Source: Candidatus Thorarchaeota archaeon
GTDB lineage: Archaea > Asgardarchaeota > Thorarchaeia > Thorarchaeales > Thorarchaeaceae
Direction: 5' to 3'
Length of the DNA stretch: 13,129 nucleotides
NCBI GenBank assembly: GCA_016841005.1
Contig: JAEORG010000427.1
Coordinates: 1 to 13,129 of the forward strand
The notes under the pieces were generated by a model. That model worked only from the letters and a program-made list of their open reading frames with translations, was not told the DNA's origin and searched no databases. How positions within the stretch are numbered: the stretch's first letter is position 1; each line of letters opens with the position of its first letter. Shown here one piece after another: positions 6,985-13,129 of this stretch. The position numbers were made by a program, and so were the translations under genes.

Positions 6985-7485
6985 CTAAAAATCAGTTCCG
7001 CATTGCACGCAACGGTGATATTTCCGCTCCTGATATTCTGCAATATTACATTTGCATCTTGGGCATTCATCTGAATAATGGATCTTTTCAATATCTAAGT
7101 GACGCAAAATCTCAACCACCTCATCAACCGAGGTGTATTCAAAAAGCGCTTTTCGGTCGGTACCCTCAACCATCTTTGAGAGGGATTTTGCATTACTTTG
7201 TCGAAAGAGTAGAATTGGTGTTTCTATCTCCCGAGCCAACATTATTTCCATTCCAACTCCTAATGAGGGATTTGAAACTTCTGCGATTAAAACATCACAC
7301 TTGCGCACTTGTTCAACGTCCCTCCTATAAATCTCGGTAGGTTCGGCGGGTTCCAAGAATTGTGGAGCAAAAACAGTAATTCCTCGGGATTCTAAGTGAT
7401 TAACAACTACCTGATAGAAGTCCTCCTTACGTAATTCAGCATGTATAATGGGACCTGATAGATACACGTGTACCACTGGAAACAC
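6985..7485 (-). CDS. Nucleoside 2-deoxyribosyltransferase-like protein with C-terminal zinc ribbon
   Basis: 166 residues. The N-terminal 130 fit the PF05014 family, which cleaves or transfers the N-glycosidic bond of (deoxy)nucleosides or nucleoside monophosphates. Signs are VYLSGPI (7-13), RRDVEQVRKCDVLIAEVSNP (54-73) and LGVGMEIMLARE (75-86), in which Glu80 is the expected catalytic residue. Residues 141-166 form a C-X2-C...C-X2-C zinc ribbon (CPRC, CVQC), not part of the basic fold. GTG 7485 is the longest start. GTG 7476 (codon 4) is more likely, since AGGTG ends six bases before it and overlaps the first GTG. It starts 13 to 22 bases after the SSB gene and ends 14 before the EamA gene, which suggests one transcript. 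The true substrate (base exchange or 5'-nucleotide hydrolysis as in DNPH1) is open. Confidence 0.82.
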   Translation of the reverse strand: MFPVVHVYLSGPIIHAELRKEDFYQVVVNHLESRGITVFAPQFLEPAEPTEIYRRDVEQVRKCDVLIAEVSNPSLGVGMEIMLAREIETPILLFRQSNAKSLSKMVEGTDRKALFEYTSVDEVVEILRHLDIEKIHYSDECPRCKCNIAEYQERKYHRCVQCGTDF

Positions 7486-7498
7486 CTAGCAAGTCAGA

Positions 7499-7855
7499 CT
7501 ATATCGTATCGCCACGGAGATTATCTGTATCTGTTAGAAGCTCTTTTGTTTGCGGTAAGGTACCATCGTCAGGTATCTCTTCCATTGTTCCAGCACGCCC
7601 AAGAGTTAGCTGCATCTTGCCTTGCCATTCTTTTGCCCAACCATCTTTGATTTTGACAACCTTTCCAGCAGAGAGACCCTGACCCTCTCTGAAACCCCAT
7701 AATGAAAGAATTGCAGTTCCTGTTTCATCAGCTACTAAGACCTCAGTAAGCTGTGTTTTTCTGCCGCTCTTGGTGGGAACTATCCGAGGTGGTGCAACAG
7801 ATAGAATTCTAACAATGAGCTCAGGAACATTTTTCCCAATTTCGACTTCATTCAT
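7499..7855 (-). CDS. Single OB-fold ssDNA-binding protein (Sulfolobus-type SSB)
   Basis: 118 residues from ATG 7855. The order of motifs matches crenarchaeal SSB: VPELIVRILSV, VPTKSGRKTQLTEVLVADET, GTAILSLWGF, LSAGKVVKIKDGWAKEWQGK and MQLTLGRAG. These are the five strands of an OB fold, including the VADETG turn and the conserved Trp in SLWG. It would bind single-stranded DNA or RNA in replication and repair. There is no zinc finger, and the C-terminal tail is short (TKELLTDTDNLRGDTI). A longer frame starts at ATG 7876. I prefer 7855 because a TATA-like sequence overlaps 7876 and would place transcription near 7855, and because the family N-terminus then aligns. It is the first of a three-gene run. 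Confidence 0.85.
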   Translation of the reverse strand: MNEVEIGKNVPELIVRILSVAPPRIVPTKSGRKTQLTEVLVADETGTAILSLWGFREGQGLSAGKVVKIKDGWAKEWQGKMQLTLGRAGTMEEIPDDGTLPQTKELLTDTDNLRGDTI

Positions 7856-7873
7856 CTTCACGTGCTGAAACCT

Positions 7874-7882
7874 CATATAGAA
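7874..7882 (-). promoter_or_regulatory. TATA-like element for the SSB gene run
   Basis: TTTCTATATG on the minus strand lies about 24 bases before ATG 7855, the right distance for a leaderless or nearly leaderless mRNA. If so, the longer ATG 7876 start could not be used from this promoter. Confidence 0.4.
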
Positions 7883-7940
7883 AGGGATTCAACTCACAAA
7901 TCAGTCTTCCGCAGAGCCCATTCTTCAAAACACGAATATC

Positions 7941-9986
7941 CTATTTCTCTTCTTCCTCTCTCATTAGGGCAAATAGTGCATCAAGTGCATCTAGGTCTTC
8001 TTCGATATCCCCAGTTTCCTCTTCTGACGTTGAACTTGCTGCTTCATCAGGTGTGCCTAATATATCATCCAGTTCTTTGAGCGCTTCTTCAGCAATCTCT
8101 TCGGTCGTTGGCATCTCATCTTTTGGAGGAGTCGTTTCTTCACTTGAAAAAGCTTCAAGAGCTACATCAAGTTCATCATGAGAAACTCGATCAATCTCAG
8201 CTGAGATTATCTCATCAGCATCAAGAGCTTCAGATATTATTTCTTTTGCAATTTTCCTTGAATTGTCATCTGATTCGATTGGATGAGATACCTCAGGAAC
8301 GGTTGAATCCTCACTCATCTCCCAAGAGTCAACCATTGAAGCGGCTTCTGGTGATGTTTCTAAAACTTTCATATCACCAACATATAATTCCTCTTCAATT
8401 TCTTCCATTGAAGTTTCCGATACTTCTATTGTTTCAGACGCTTCCAACTCTTCTTCATGAGATTGTGGTACAATCGGTTCTTCCGTTTCTTCTTCAATCT
8501 CCACGATTTGCTCAGTAAGGGGCCCCTCATCTTCTACAGGAATTTCAATCTCTTCCTCTGGTTCATCTTTTATTATCGAGACTGGACCCTCGTGCTCCTC
8601 TGAGCTAATCTCACCCTCTACCGTGAGTATTTCTTCTTCATCTTCATCAGACGGTATATCAAATTGAATTTCATCAGGAGCCACAGTAACTTCCTCAGGA
8701 TAGTCAATCTCTGAAACCAATTCCTCTTCAGGAGCTCCTAATGATGGAAGAAGTTCCTCTTCCTCCTCTTCCAGTTCGACTTCGTTTTCTATCACTTCTA
8801 GAGAATCCTCTAACTCAGGCGAAGCATCTAATGAAGGAAGGTGTTCAATGTCAGCTATTTCATCCTCCATTATCTCAGGAGTCGTTTCTGGCATTGGTTC
8901 GATTTCAACTTCCTCGACTTCATCTTCCTCTTCAACGACTTCTTCGATGATTTCTATTTCGTATTCATCACCAAGCTCATCAGCTGAAATCACATGACCC
9001 TCTTCATCTACATAGACCTCTTCTACTTCTTCCTCATCTGAGGTTGTTTCTAAAGCCGCCTCACCCATAGGTTCACTGATGGCTTCAGCTGTTGCTTCAT
9101 CTGTGAACTTGAGAAGTTCTGTCGCTGGAAGATCTGGTAGGACTACTCCAACAAATTGAGCGGCAGCGGTCATTAGAATTCTAAGCATTTCATCTCTTCT
9201 GGTTTTGTCAATAGCTACCATTGGATATGTTGGGATGCCCAAGATTTTCTGGACAACCTCAGGTCGCATTGCGTTTGGTTTGTCCTGTTTATTTGCAAGG
9301 GCAAAAACGGGTACTTTGGGAGCGTCTCTTTTGATGAGTTTGTATATGTCCTTGCTTATGATTACATTTCTTAGCGATGAATCACATACAAGGAATATCA
9401 CATCTGCACCATGAAAATAAAACTTCCAGAGATTTCTGAAACGTTCCTGTCCTGCAAAGTCCCAAAGAACGAGCGAATAGTTACCAAATCGAATGTTCTC
9501 TACTGTTTCAAGATTTAACGCTATTGTAGGAACATATTGGAGAGGTGGGGTATCACCCATTAGTAGGTGGAGTGTAGTGGTTTTTCCAACACCACCTTCT
9601 CCTACAAGTGCAATTTTTAATCGTGTGACCACTGAAGGATCAATAATTGCGCCATATTGCTCAAGCACTTCAATCAATTCTTTCTTCATAAGATGCCTAC
9701 GTAGAGCTTTGACTGCAGAATCAAGTCGGTCACCTATTGCTCCTTCATCTTCCCCTTTATCAGTGACAAAAACAAGAATGATGTCCTTCGCTAAATCTCT
9801 ACCATGAAATTTGCTATCTCCTACAATTAAGGGGAAATCAGAGAGTGTTGCATCCTCTTGACGAAGCTCCTCCCTGGTTGTGATGAATTCATCTAAATTG
9901 CTTTTTTCAACTTCAACTGGCCAATACTGCGTCATTGCCAGAATCTCATATGTAGAGATACGAACAAGGAATGTGTTGTGAATCAA
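7941..9986 (-). CDS. Arf/Ras-like GTPase with N-terminal alpha/beta domain and long acidic tail
   Basis: 681 residues. Residues about 20-120 are an alpha/beta stretch (DIILVFVTDKGEDEGAIGDR, 68-87, then a long basic helix) that could be longin- or roadblock-like; not proven. The G domain is 123-285: GEGGVGKT (129-136), VPT (152-154), WDFAGQERFRNLW (175-187), ANKQD (231-235) and AIDK in place of SAK (258-261). WDFAGQ, with Gln present, is of the Arf/Rab type. Residues about 297-660 are almost all Glu, Asp, Ser, Thr, Ile, Val and Pro, without predicted fold. The last 20 residues end in an amphipathic segment, DALDALFALMREEE. TTG 9986 has GGTGA six bases upstream; ATG 9935 (codon 18) is a possible alternative. 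No lipid anchor or membrane segment is seen. Partners and role are unknown. Confidence 0.88.
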   Translation of the reverse strand: MIHNTFLVRISTYEILAMTQYWPVEVEKSNLDEFITTREELRQEDATLSDFPLIVGDSKFHGRDLAKDIILVFVTDKGEDEGAIGDRLDSAVKALRRHLMKKELIEVLEQYGAIIDPSVVTRLKIALVGEGGVGKTTTLHLLMGDTPPLQYVPTIALNLETVENIRFGNYSLVLWDFAGQERFRNLWKFYFHGADVIFLVCDSSLRNVIISKDIYKLIKRDAPKVPVFALANKQDKPNAMRPEVVQKILGIPTYPMVAIDKTRRDEMLRILMTAAAQFVGVVLPDLPATELLKFTDEATAEAISEPMGEAALETTSDEEEVEEVYVDEEGHVISADELGDEYEIEIIEEVVEEEDEVEEVEIEPMPETTPEIMEDEIADIEHLPSLDASPELEDSLEVIENEVELEEEEEELLPSLGAPEEELVSEIDYPEEVTVAPDEIQFDIPSDEDEEEILTVEGEISSEEHEGPVSIIKDEPEEEIEIPVEDEGPLTEQIVEIEEETEEPIVPQSHEEELEASETIEVSETSMEEIEEELYVGDMKVLETSPEAASMVDSWEMSEDSTVPEVSHPIESDDNSRKIAKEIISEALDADEIISAEIDRVSHDELDVALEAFSSEETTPPKDEMPTTEEIAEEALKELDDILGTPDEAASSTSEEETGDIEEDLDALDALFALMREEEEK

Positions 9987-10061
9987 AGATTGTCACCAGG
10001 ATGAGATGTTATTCGCACATGTGGCTTCGGTCACTTACAGATTTCAGCTAGACTACTTATG

Positions 10062-10093
10062 AGATAATCTTGTGTGTTATGAGATGATTATCT
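10062..10093. repeat. Perfect 8-bp inverted repeat with 16-base spacer
   Basis: AGATAATC (10062-10069) and GATTATCT (10086-10093) are exact reverse complements. The site lies upstream of the GTPase gene and directly before the hairpin-rich segment that starts at 10101. It could be an operator or the first helix of an RNA. Confidence 0.4.
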
Positions 10094-10097
10094 GAAG

Positions 10098-10340
10098 AAC
10101 ACGGATTGGAAACGGGACGAATGTCCCGCATCCGTGGAGGCCTTCAGTATCGAGCGCACGGAAGAATTCAGTTATGCGCAAGTTCCGAGTTGGGACACTC
10201 GGAAAGGGACCAATGCGTACAGAAACTCTAGGGACCGTAAACCGTGTGTTGCGAATGCGAGTTCCTATGACGGGGATCCGTTGCTCAACACTGTTGGCTT
10301 CGAAGGTTGCGTCACCGAAGTGTCGCAAGTCAAGTGATGC
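10098..10340. ncRNA. Candidate structured RNA, strand and family undetermined
   Basis: This segment is visibly richer in G and C than its surroundings and is dense in perfect inverted repeats. A two-part hairpin is at 10101-10135: ACGGAT with ATCCGT outside, CGGGAC-GAAT-GTCCCG inside. GCGCA pairs with TGCGC at 10154-10179. TTCCGAGT and ACTCGGAA form an 8-bp arm pair at 10183-10204. TTGCG-T-CAC and GTG-T-CGCAA pair at 10307-10328, and on the minus strand the latter closes a C(UUCG)G tetraloop. Short frames exist on both strands, including an 88-codon minus frame (10343-10077), but none has a ribosome-binding site or a recognisable motif. I looked for RNase P, SRP and tRNA hallmarks and did not find them. 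A T5 run at 10431-10435 would suit a plus-strand end; the UUCG loop favours minus. Confidence 0.4.
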
Positions 10341-10343
10341 CAT

Positions 10344-10603
10344 ACCACATATGAACTTTCCTAGTGTCCGAAAATACGAAAAGGCATTCCATAATCCGCA
10401 GGGACATAAGAAACGCTCTCATAACACTTCTTTTTGCGAGTGTCTGGTATAGTCAAGAGTGAACTTGAGTTAATCGCAATGACCCATTGATAGATTACAG
10501 TTTTCGCATATGCTAAAAACAGCTCTATTTGGAATATGTGCCTAGTGAGAAAAACTACCTTCTTTTGACTTGATTGTAATTGGCCATCACTACGGGAGTA
10601 TGC
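10344..10603. other. Gene-free stretch
   Basis: No supported coding frame. It holds a T5 run (10431-10435) inside a weak ACACT/AGTGT inverted repeat (10424-10443), and otherwise A/T-rich sequence with no recognisable element. Confidence 0.5.
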
Positions 10604-11743
10604 CTAACGTGGAAAATTATCACGTAATAATCGCAAATGTTGGTGCACCATCTCCATAAGTCGAGTATCATCAGGAGTCTTTTCGAGTTCAGTGACAAGA
10701 GTACTCAGGAAATACTCTGGGAAGAAAAGACGGACACGAATATCATTGAGTAGAAACAACCATTTATCATATTCACCAGATGGTCCTTTACGTCGTTTTT
10801 CAGATACTACTCTATATTTCTTCAGCGTCTGAATTGCTTGCTTTAGCTCTTTTGGTGGTATTCCTAGGGTTGCCTCAAGTTCAGAGATATTTGTTGGCTG
10901 ACGGCGAAGTACACTCAGTGTGTCATAAGCATCGGGGTCAGCTAAAATCTGGGCTATTGCGACAGTATCCTCAGGAGTCTTCTGCCATTCAGTGAGAAAT
11001 TCAAGTACCTCACTCTTGTATTCAGCGGCAAGTTCAGGATCCAATACAGAGGATGCAGATTCCATAGATACAAGTGGGGGAGCTCGAAAGACTTCGAGAT
11101 CTTTTATCATGAATACACAAGTTCTACCTATCTCATCCACCCATTCTGTCTTCACTAGACCTAACTCCTCAAACGGGGCAACAATTGAATCAACGCTTAC
11201 ACTTGGAAGACCTGTCACCATTTTCAACCATTCTTCTAGATCTTCCTTCGTGATTCCTCCCTTCCATAACTTTGGAAAGACCGCACGATAGACCTCATCT
11301 GAAAAGAGTCTTGCTAATCGTGATTCATCAGTCATCCCTGCGAGGCGAATAATTCGTCTGTATGTGTTATCCAATTCTGATTGAAGCTCTGCATCCGTCA
11401 TAGATACAACAGCATTAGTAATTGGAGACACAACAGAAGTAATAGCAGCTTCGTAGGTTTTTGCATCTTCAGAGGGTGTGAGTAGAAGAGAGATACAATA
11501 CTGTTCTTCCTCTCTGACAATACCAGTGTAGTATGATGCTACATTGTATTCTTCACCACCGATTCTCACACTAAGTGATGAGAATCCAGCGGTTGCATCA
11601 CCCATTGCATGTGAGGTGAAAATACGCATTATTTCAGTGTTCAGATCTTCGCGATAATAATCTGCGAAGTCTCCTGGCACTTTGGCTTTAAGAACTGCGC
11701 CAATTTTCGAATCCCAGTCAATCAAGAGCATTGCGACAGGCAT
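10604..11743 (-). CDS. Longin-like domain protein with winged-helix domains
   Basis: 379 residues from ATG 11743; a GTG at 11815 would add 24 residues. I chose the ATG because it has GGGAG upstream, because the domain begins directly with its first strand (MPVAMLLIDWDSKIGAVLKA), and because the extra residues look unstructured. Residues about 1-115 have the beta-turn-beta then helix pattern of longin/roadblock-type folds, with a later strand pair NVASYYTGIVREEEQYCISL. A helical linker follows. About 150-230 (ITKEDLEEWLKMV, VAPFEELGLVKTEWV, a strand pair) looks like one winged helix. About 275-350 (LSVLRRQPTNISELEATLG, ELKQAIQTLKKYRVVSEKRR) is a clear ArsR-like winged helix. Longin-like domains usually contact GTPases and winged helices usually DNA; the combination suggests a regulator. 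All domain calls are by eye. Confidence 0.8.
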   Translation of the reverse strand: MPVAMLLIDWDSKIGAVLKAKVPGDFADYYREDLNTEIMRIFTSHAMGDATAGFSSLSVRIGGEEYNVASYYTGIVREEEQYCISLLLTPSEDAKTYEAAITSVVSPITNAVVSMTDAELQSELDNTYRRIIRLAGMTDESRLARLFSDEVYRAVFPKLWKGGITKEDLEEWLKMVTGLPSVSVDSIVAPFEELGLVKTEWVDEIGRTCVFMIKDLEVFRAPPLVSMESASSVLDPELAAEYKSEVLEFLTEWQKTPEDTVAIAQILADPDAYDTLSVLRRQPTNISELEATLGIPPKELKQAIQTLKKYRVVSEKRRKGPSGEYDKWLFLLNDIRVRLFFPEYFLSTLVTELEKTPDDTRLMEMVHQHLRLLRDNFPR

Positions 11744-11859
11744 CTTTTCCGTTCTCCCGGTCCCATCAATATTGCGTGGAGGAGCTAATCTCTGTAACGA
11801 TGCATGGAGTGTCACTAAAAAAGCTTGTCACTAGCCAATTCGCTTTTCCGTAAGACCCC

Positions 11860-11884
11860 ATATTTTATCGCAAATGTTTGCGAT
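11860..11884 (-). promoter_or_regulatory. Promoter with overlapping perfect palindrome for the longin/winged-helix gene
   Basis: ATCGCAAA (11867-11874) and TTTGCGAT (11877-11884) are exact reverse complements with a 2-base spacer. On the minus strand a TATA-like AT stretch (11868-11860) begins at the edge of the palindrome, so the palindrome covers the usual TFB-recognition position. That is a classical operator placement. Transcription would start near 11838, after the end of the thymidylate kinase gene. Confidence 0.45.
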
Positions 11885-11893
11885 ATTTGCAAT

Positions 11894-12541
11894 TTACATA
11901 TTCTTACTCATATAATTGAGTATTGCCTTTAGGACTTGACTATATACTTCTTCCAAAGACTGTGTTGCATCAATTACTACATAATTTCCTGAATCTTCCT
12001 CCACCATCTCTAGATAGGCGGCTCGGACTTGGATAAGCCGATCCAAGCGTTCAAATTGTTGATTTAACGCCTCCCTATTATCAAGAAGCCTATTCAATCC
12101 TGCTTCAGCAGAGATATCTAGTAAGAAGATTATATCTGGCTCAGGTGCGTTTATCTCCTCCCTGTTGCGCTGAAGAATCTCCTTCCAGTGAAAATCAGTA
12201 CTTGTTGATTGATAAGCTCCATGAGCAATAAAGTATCGGTCCATCAGGACAATCTTACCATTCTGAAGAGCTGGTACTATCCGGTTCTTGACATGCCAGT
12301 CGCGATCACGTATGTACAAATCAAATTCCTCTTGACCAGAAAGTTCTCCTCGTGGAGTTCGTTCTCGTATTTCTTTCCCCCATGGACTCTCTCTGGTGGG
12401 TTCTCTTAAACGCACAACTTCCAGCCCTTTCTTTGTTAAAGATGCTTCAACAATATCACAGACTGAGGTTTTTCCTGCTCCATCAATTCCTTCAACCACA
12501 AAGAGATAACCAGGATAACCATGCTTACGATTTTCCTTCAA
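11894..12541 (-). CDS. tmk: Thymidylate kinase-like (dTMP kinase) P-loop protein
   Basis: Would phosphorylate dTMP to dTDP in dTTP synthesis. The 215 residues match family length (about 195-215). The P-loop is VEGIDGAGKTS (16-26). The substrate-binding REPT is at 47-50, the conserved DRDWHVKNRIVPAL at 79-92 and the DRY motif at 101-103, followed by AHGAYQS in place of the usual SSLAYQG. The LID-like region is DNREALNQQFERLD (154-167). The start is TTG 12541, supported by AGGAG ten bases upstream. A TATA box at 12609-12616 gives it its own promoter. It is not tightly linked to the next gene, which lies beyond a separate promoter. A related nucleoside or nucleotide kinase is possible, but the DRY and REP motifs favour dTMP kinase. 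Confidence 0.87.
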   Translation of the reverse strand: MKENRKHGYPGYLFVVEGIDGAGKTSVCDIVEASLTKKGLEVVRLREPTRESPWGKEIRERTPRGELSGQEEFDLYIRDRDWHVKNRIVPALQNGKIVLMDRYFIAHGAYQSTSTDFHWKEILQRNREEINAPEPDIIFLLDISAEAGLNRLLDNREALNQQFERLDRLIQVRAAYLEMVEEDSGNYVVIDATQSLEEVYSQVLKAILNYMSKNM

Positions 12542-12608
12542 AGGGGCATTACTCCTGTCAAGAGAATAAATCTGTGACGCTTTATCACGGTTTTAGATGC
12601 TTCGGTGA

Positions 12609-12616
12609 TAATTATA
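12609..12616 (-). promoter_or_regulatory. TATA box for the thymidylate kinase gene
   Basis: CTATAATTATC on the minus strand. A transcription start about 26 bases downstream (near 12586) gives a leader of about 45 bases that contains the AGGAG site. The spacing is normal for archaea. Confidence 0.5.
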
Positions 12617-12619
12617 GAG

Positions 12620-12906
12620 GGACAGGAATATTCCACAAAAATACATAAGGGATGAATACCGTGTTCGCCTGCGTCAGGGGACTGATGCATGGGGAATATT
12701 CGCGATAAAGGATGAATCATTTCGATTCAGGAGTGAATAATCGACTGGGTACCTCCCATGTTTGAAAGACTGCGAAAGCGATTTGCGTTTTAATGCGCAA
12801 TGCTGCGTTCGTTCGTTCAATAGAACCCATTTTGGGTCTAAGGTCCCCTTGCAGAGTTCTTGTACTCGGTCGGTTCACAATTCCATATCTTCTCGGATTT
12901 AGTAAG
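12620..12906. other. Intergenic region with short repeated boxes
   Basis: No supported coding frame. GGAATATTC occurs at 12625-12633 and 12693-12701, each followed by GGATGAAT (12650-12657 and 12710-12717). A weaker GGAGTGAAT is at 12730-12738. Further right are small inverted repeats: TTGCG/CGCAA around 12783-12800 and ACCCA-TTT-TGGGT near 12827-12839. There is also a CGTTCGTTCGTTC run near 12807. These may be regulatory boxes or part of a small RNA; I do not recognise them. Confidence 0.35.
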
Positions 12907-12908
12907 AA

Positions 12909-12956
12909 TTATATACGAATTTATCTCGTAGGATAACATATCCTACGGAGGAAGGA
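12909..12956 (+). promoter_or_regulatory. Promoter, 9-bp palindrome and strong ribosome-binding site of the right-end gene
   Basis: TATA box TTATATAC is at 12909-12916. A perfect inverted repeat CGTAGGATA-ACA-TATCCTACG lies at 12927-12947. A strong GGAGG (12947-12951) is five bases before ATG 12957. The expected transcription start, about 12940, falls inside the palindrome. As DNA it sits where an archaeal repressor would block initiation; as RNA only part of it would be transcribed. Confidence 0.55.
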
Positions 12957-13129
12957 ATGCTGACCCCTCGAGCACGGTATGGATTCTTTGCAATTATCCT
13001 GTTCATCAGTCCTATTGCAATTACATCACATGTTGCTGCTCAAGATGTACCTTTTACCAATGAAAGTTCTGTTGTTCTAGAGATAGACTTTGGAAATGGC
13101 ATTCAAGAAACATTCTTTGGTATCAACGG
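12957..13129 (+). CDS. Secreted protein, N-terminal fragment (3' end beyond the window)
   Basis: 57 complete codons from ATG 12957 to the right edge, with a strong GGAGG five bases upstream. Residues 1-28 are a typical signal sequence: a basic start (MLTPRARYG), a hydrophobic core (FFAIILFISPIAI) and a small-residue cleavage region (HVAAQ). The mature part begins DVPFTNESSVVLEIDFGNG, with an NES sequon. The strand-like VVLEIDFGNGIQETFFGIN resembles the first strands of DUF4430/transcobalamin-like extracellular domains, but the fragment is too short to say. It is the only plus-strand gene in the right half and has its own promoter. Confidence 0.75.
   Translation, partial: MLTPRARYGFFAIILFISPIAITSHVAAQDVPFTNESSVVLEIDFGNGIQETFFGIN

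Noticed and set aside
8108..8950. Leu/His-rich plus-strand frames of 69 to 136 codons
   Set aside because: They are the complement of the Glu/Asp/Ser-rich acidic tail of the GTPase, where stops are rare on the opposite strand.
10098..10340. RNase P RNA, SRP RNA or tRNA
   Set aside because: An ACAGAAA occurs near 10220 but not in the right place relative to a GAGGAAAGTC-type element, which is absent. No SRP helix-8 GGAAGGAGCAG-like motif and no tRNA T-arm are seen on either strand.
10077..10343. An 88-residue minus-strand protein and two short plus-strand frames over the same bases
   Set aside because: No ribosome-binding site, no motif, CGC/CGG-rich codon use unlike the neighbours, and overlapping frames on both strands of a hairpin-rich segment. 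A real small protein is not fully excluded.
10630..10641. ATCGCAAATGTT shared with the palindrome at 11867-11878
   Set aside because: A 12-base match within 13 kb is expected by chance, and this copy lies inside coding sequence without the second arm.
12538..12720. A 60-residue minus-strand frame overlapping the thymidylate kinase start by four bases (TTGA)
   Set aside because: The TTGA overlap is of the coupled type, but the frame starts upstream of the best promoter for the kinase and its sequence has no recognisable feature.
1..13129. CRISPR array, insertion sequence, prophage or defence island
   Set aside because: No regularly spaced repeats, no transposase, recombinase, phage or cas-like gene was found on either strand.

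Overview
The window looks like a chromosomal piece from an Asgard-type archaeon. The evidence is archaeal TATA-type promoters and short leaders, many TTG and GTG starts, an archaeal RtcB RNA ligase and a Sulfolobus-type single OB-fold SSB. It also has two different small-GTPase-domain proteins and a longin-like protein joined to winged helices, a mix typical of Asgard genomes. The lineage call is inference; there is no rRNA or other phylogenetic marker here.

Layout, left to right: (a) 1-3074, minus strand: a COG2229-like GTPase (3074-2364), a TPR protein (2300-1431) and the first 449 residues of a large secreted protein that runs off the left edge. (b) 3075-3418: a gene-free stretch holding the structured 3' region of selD and the GTPase promoter. 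(c) 3419-6049: a divergent pair, selD (minus) and rtcB (plus), sharing a 108-base promoter region. (d) 7855-6029, minus: a tight run of SSB, a nucleoside 2-deoxyribosyltransferase-like protein with a zinc ribbon, and a DMT/EamA transporter, whose end overlaps rtcB by 21 bases. (e) 9986-7941, minus: a GTPase with a very long acidic tail. (f) 9987-10603: no convincing protein gene, but a hairpin-rich segment that may be a structured RNA. (g) 12541-10604, minus: a thymidylate-kinase-like gene and a longin-like/winged-helix protein, each with its own promoter. (h) 12542-12956: a repeat-bearing intergenic region. (i) 12957 to the right edge, plus: the start of a secreted protein.

The main discovery is in selD. 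The longest stop-to-stop reading gives 321 residues from a TTG and lacks the catalytic N-terminus. In the same frame, 75 bases into a longer ORF starting at ATG 4486, an in-frame TGA (4411-4409) sits exactly where SelD carries its catalytic Cys/Sec, in the context His-Gly-TGA-Ser-Cys-Lys. Reading TGA as selenocysteine restores a normal 355-residue SelD. The organism therefore very probably decodes UGA as Sec, and the 3' region of selD (about 3311-3400 on the minus strand) is where a SECIS should be sought.

The GTPase, longin-like, TPR and winged-helix proteins suggest a regulatory or trafficking-like protein set, but no assembled system can be proved from this window alone.
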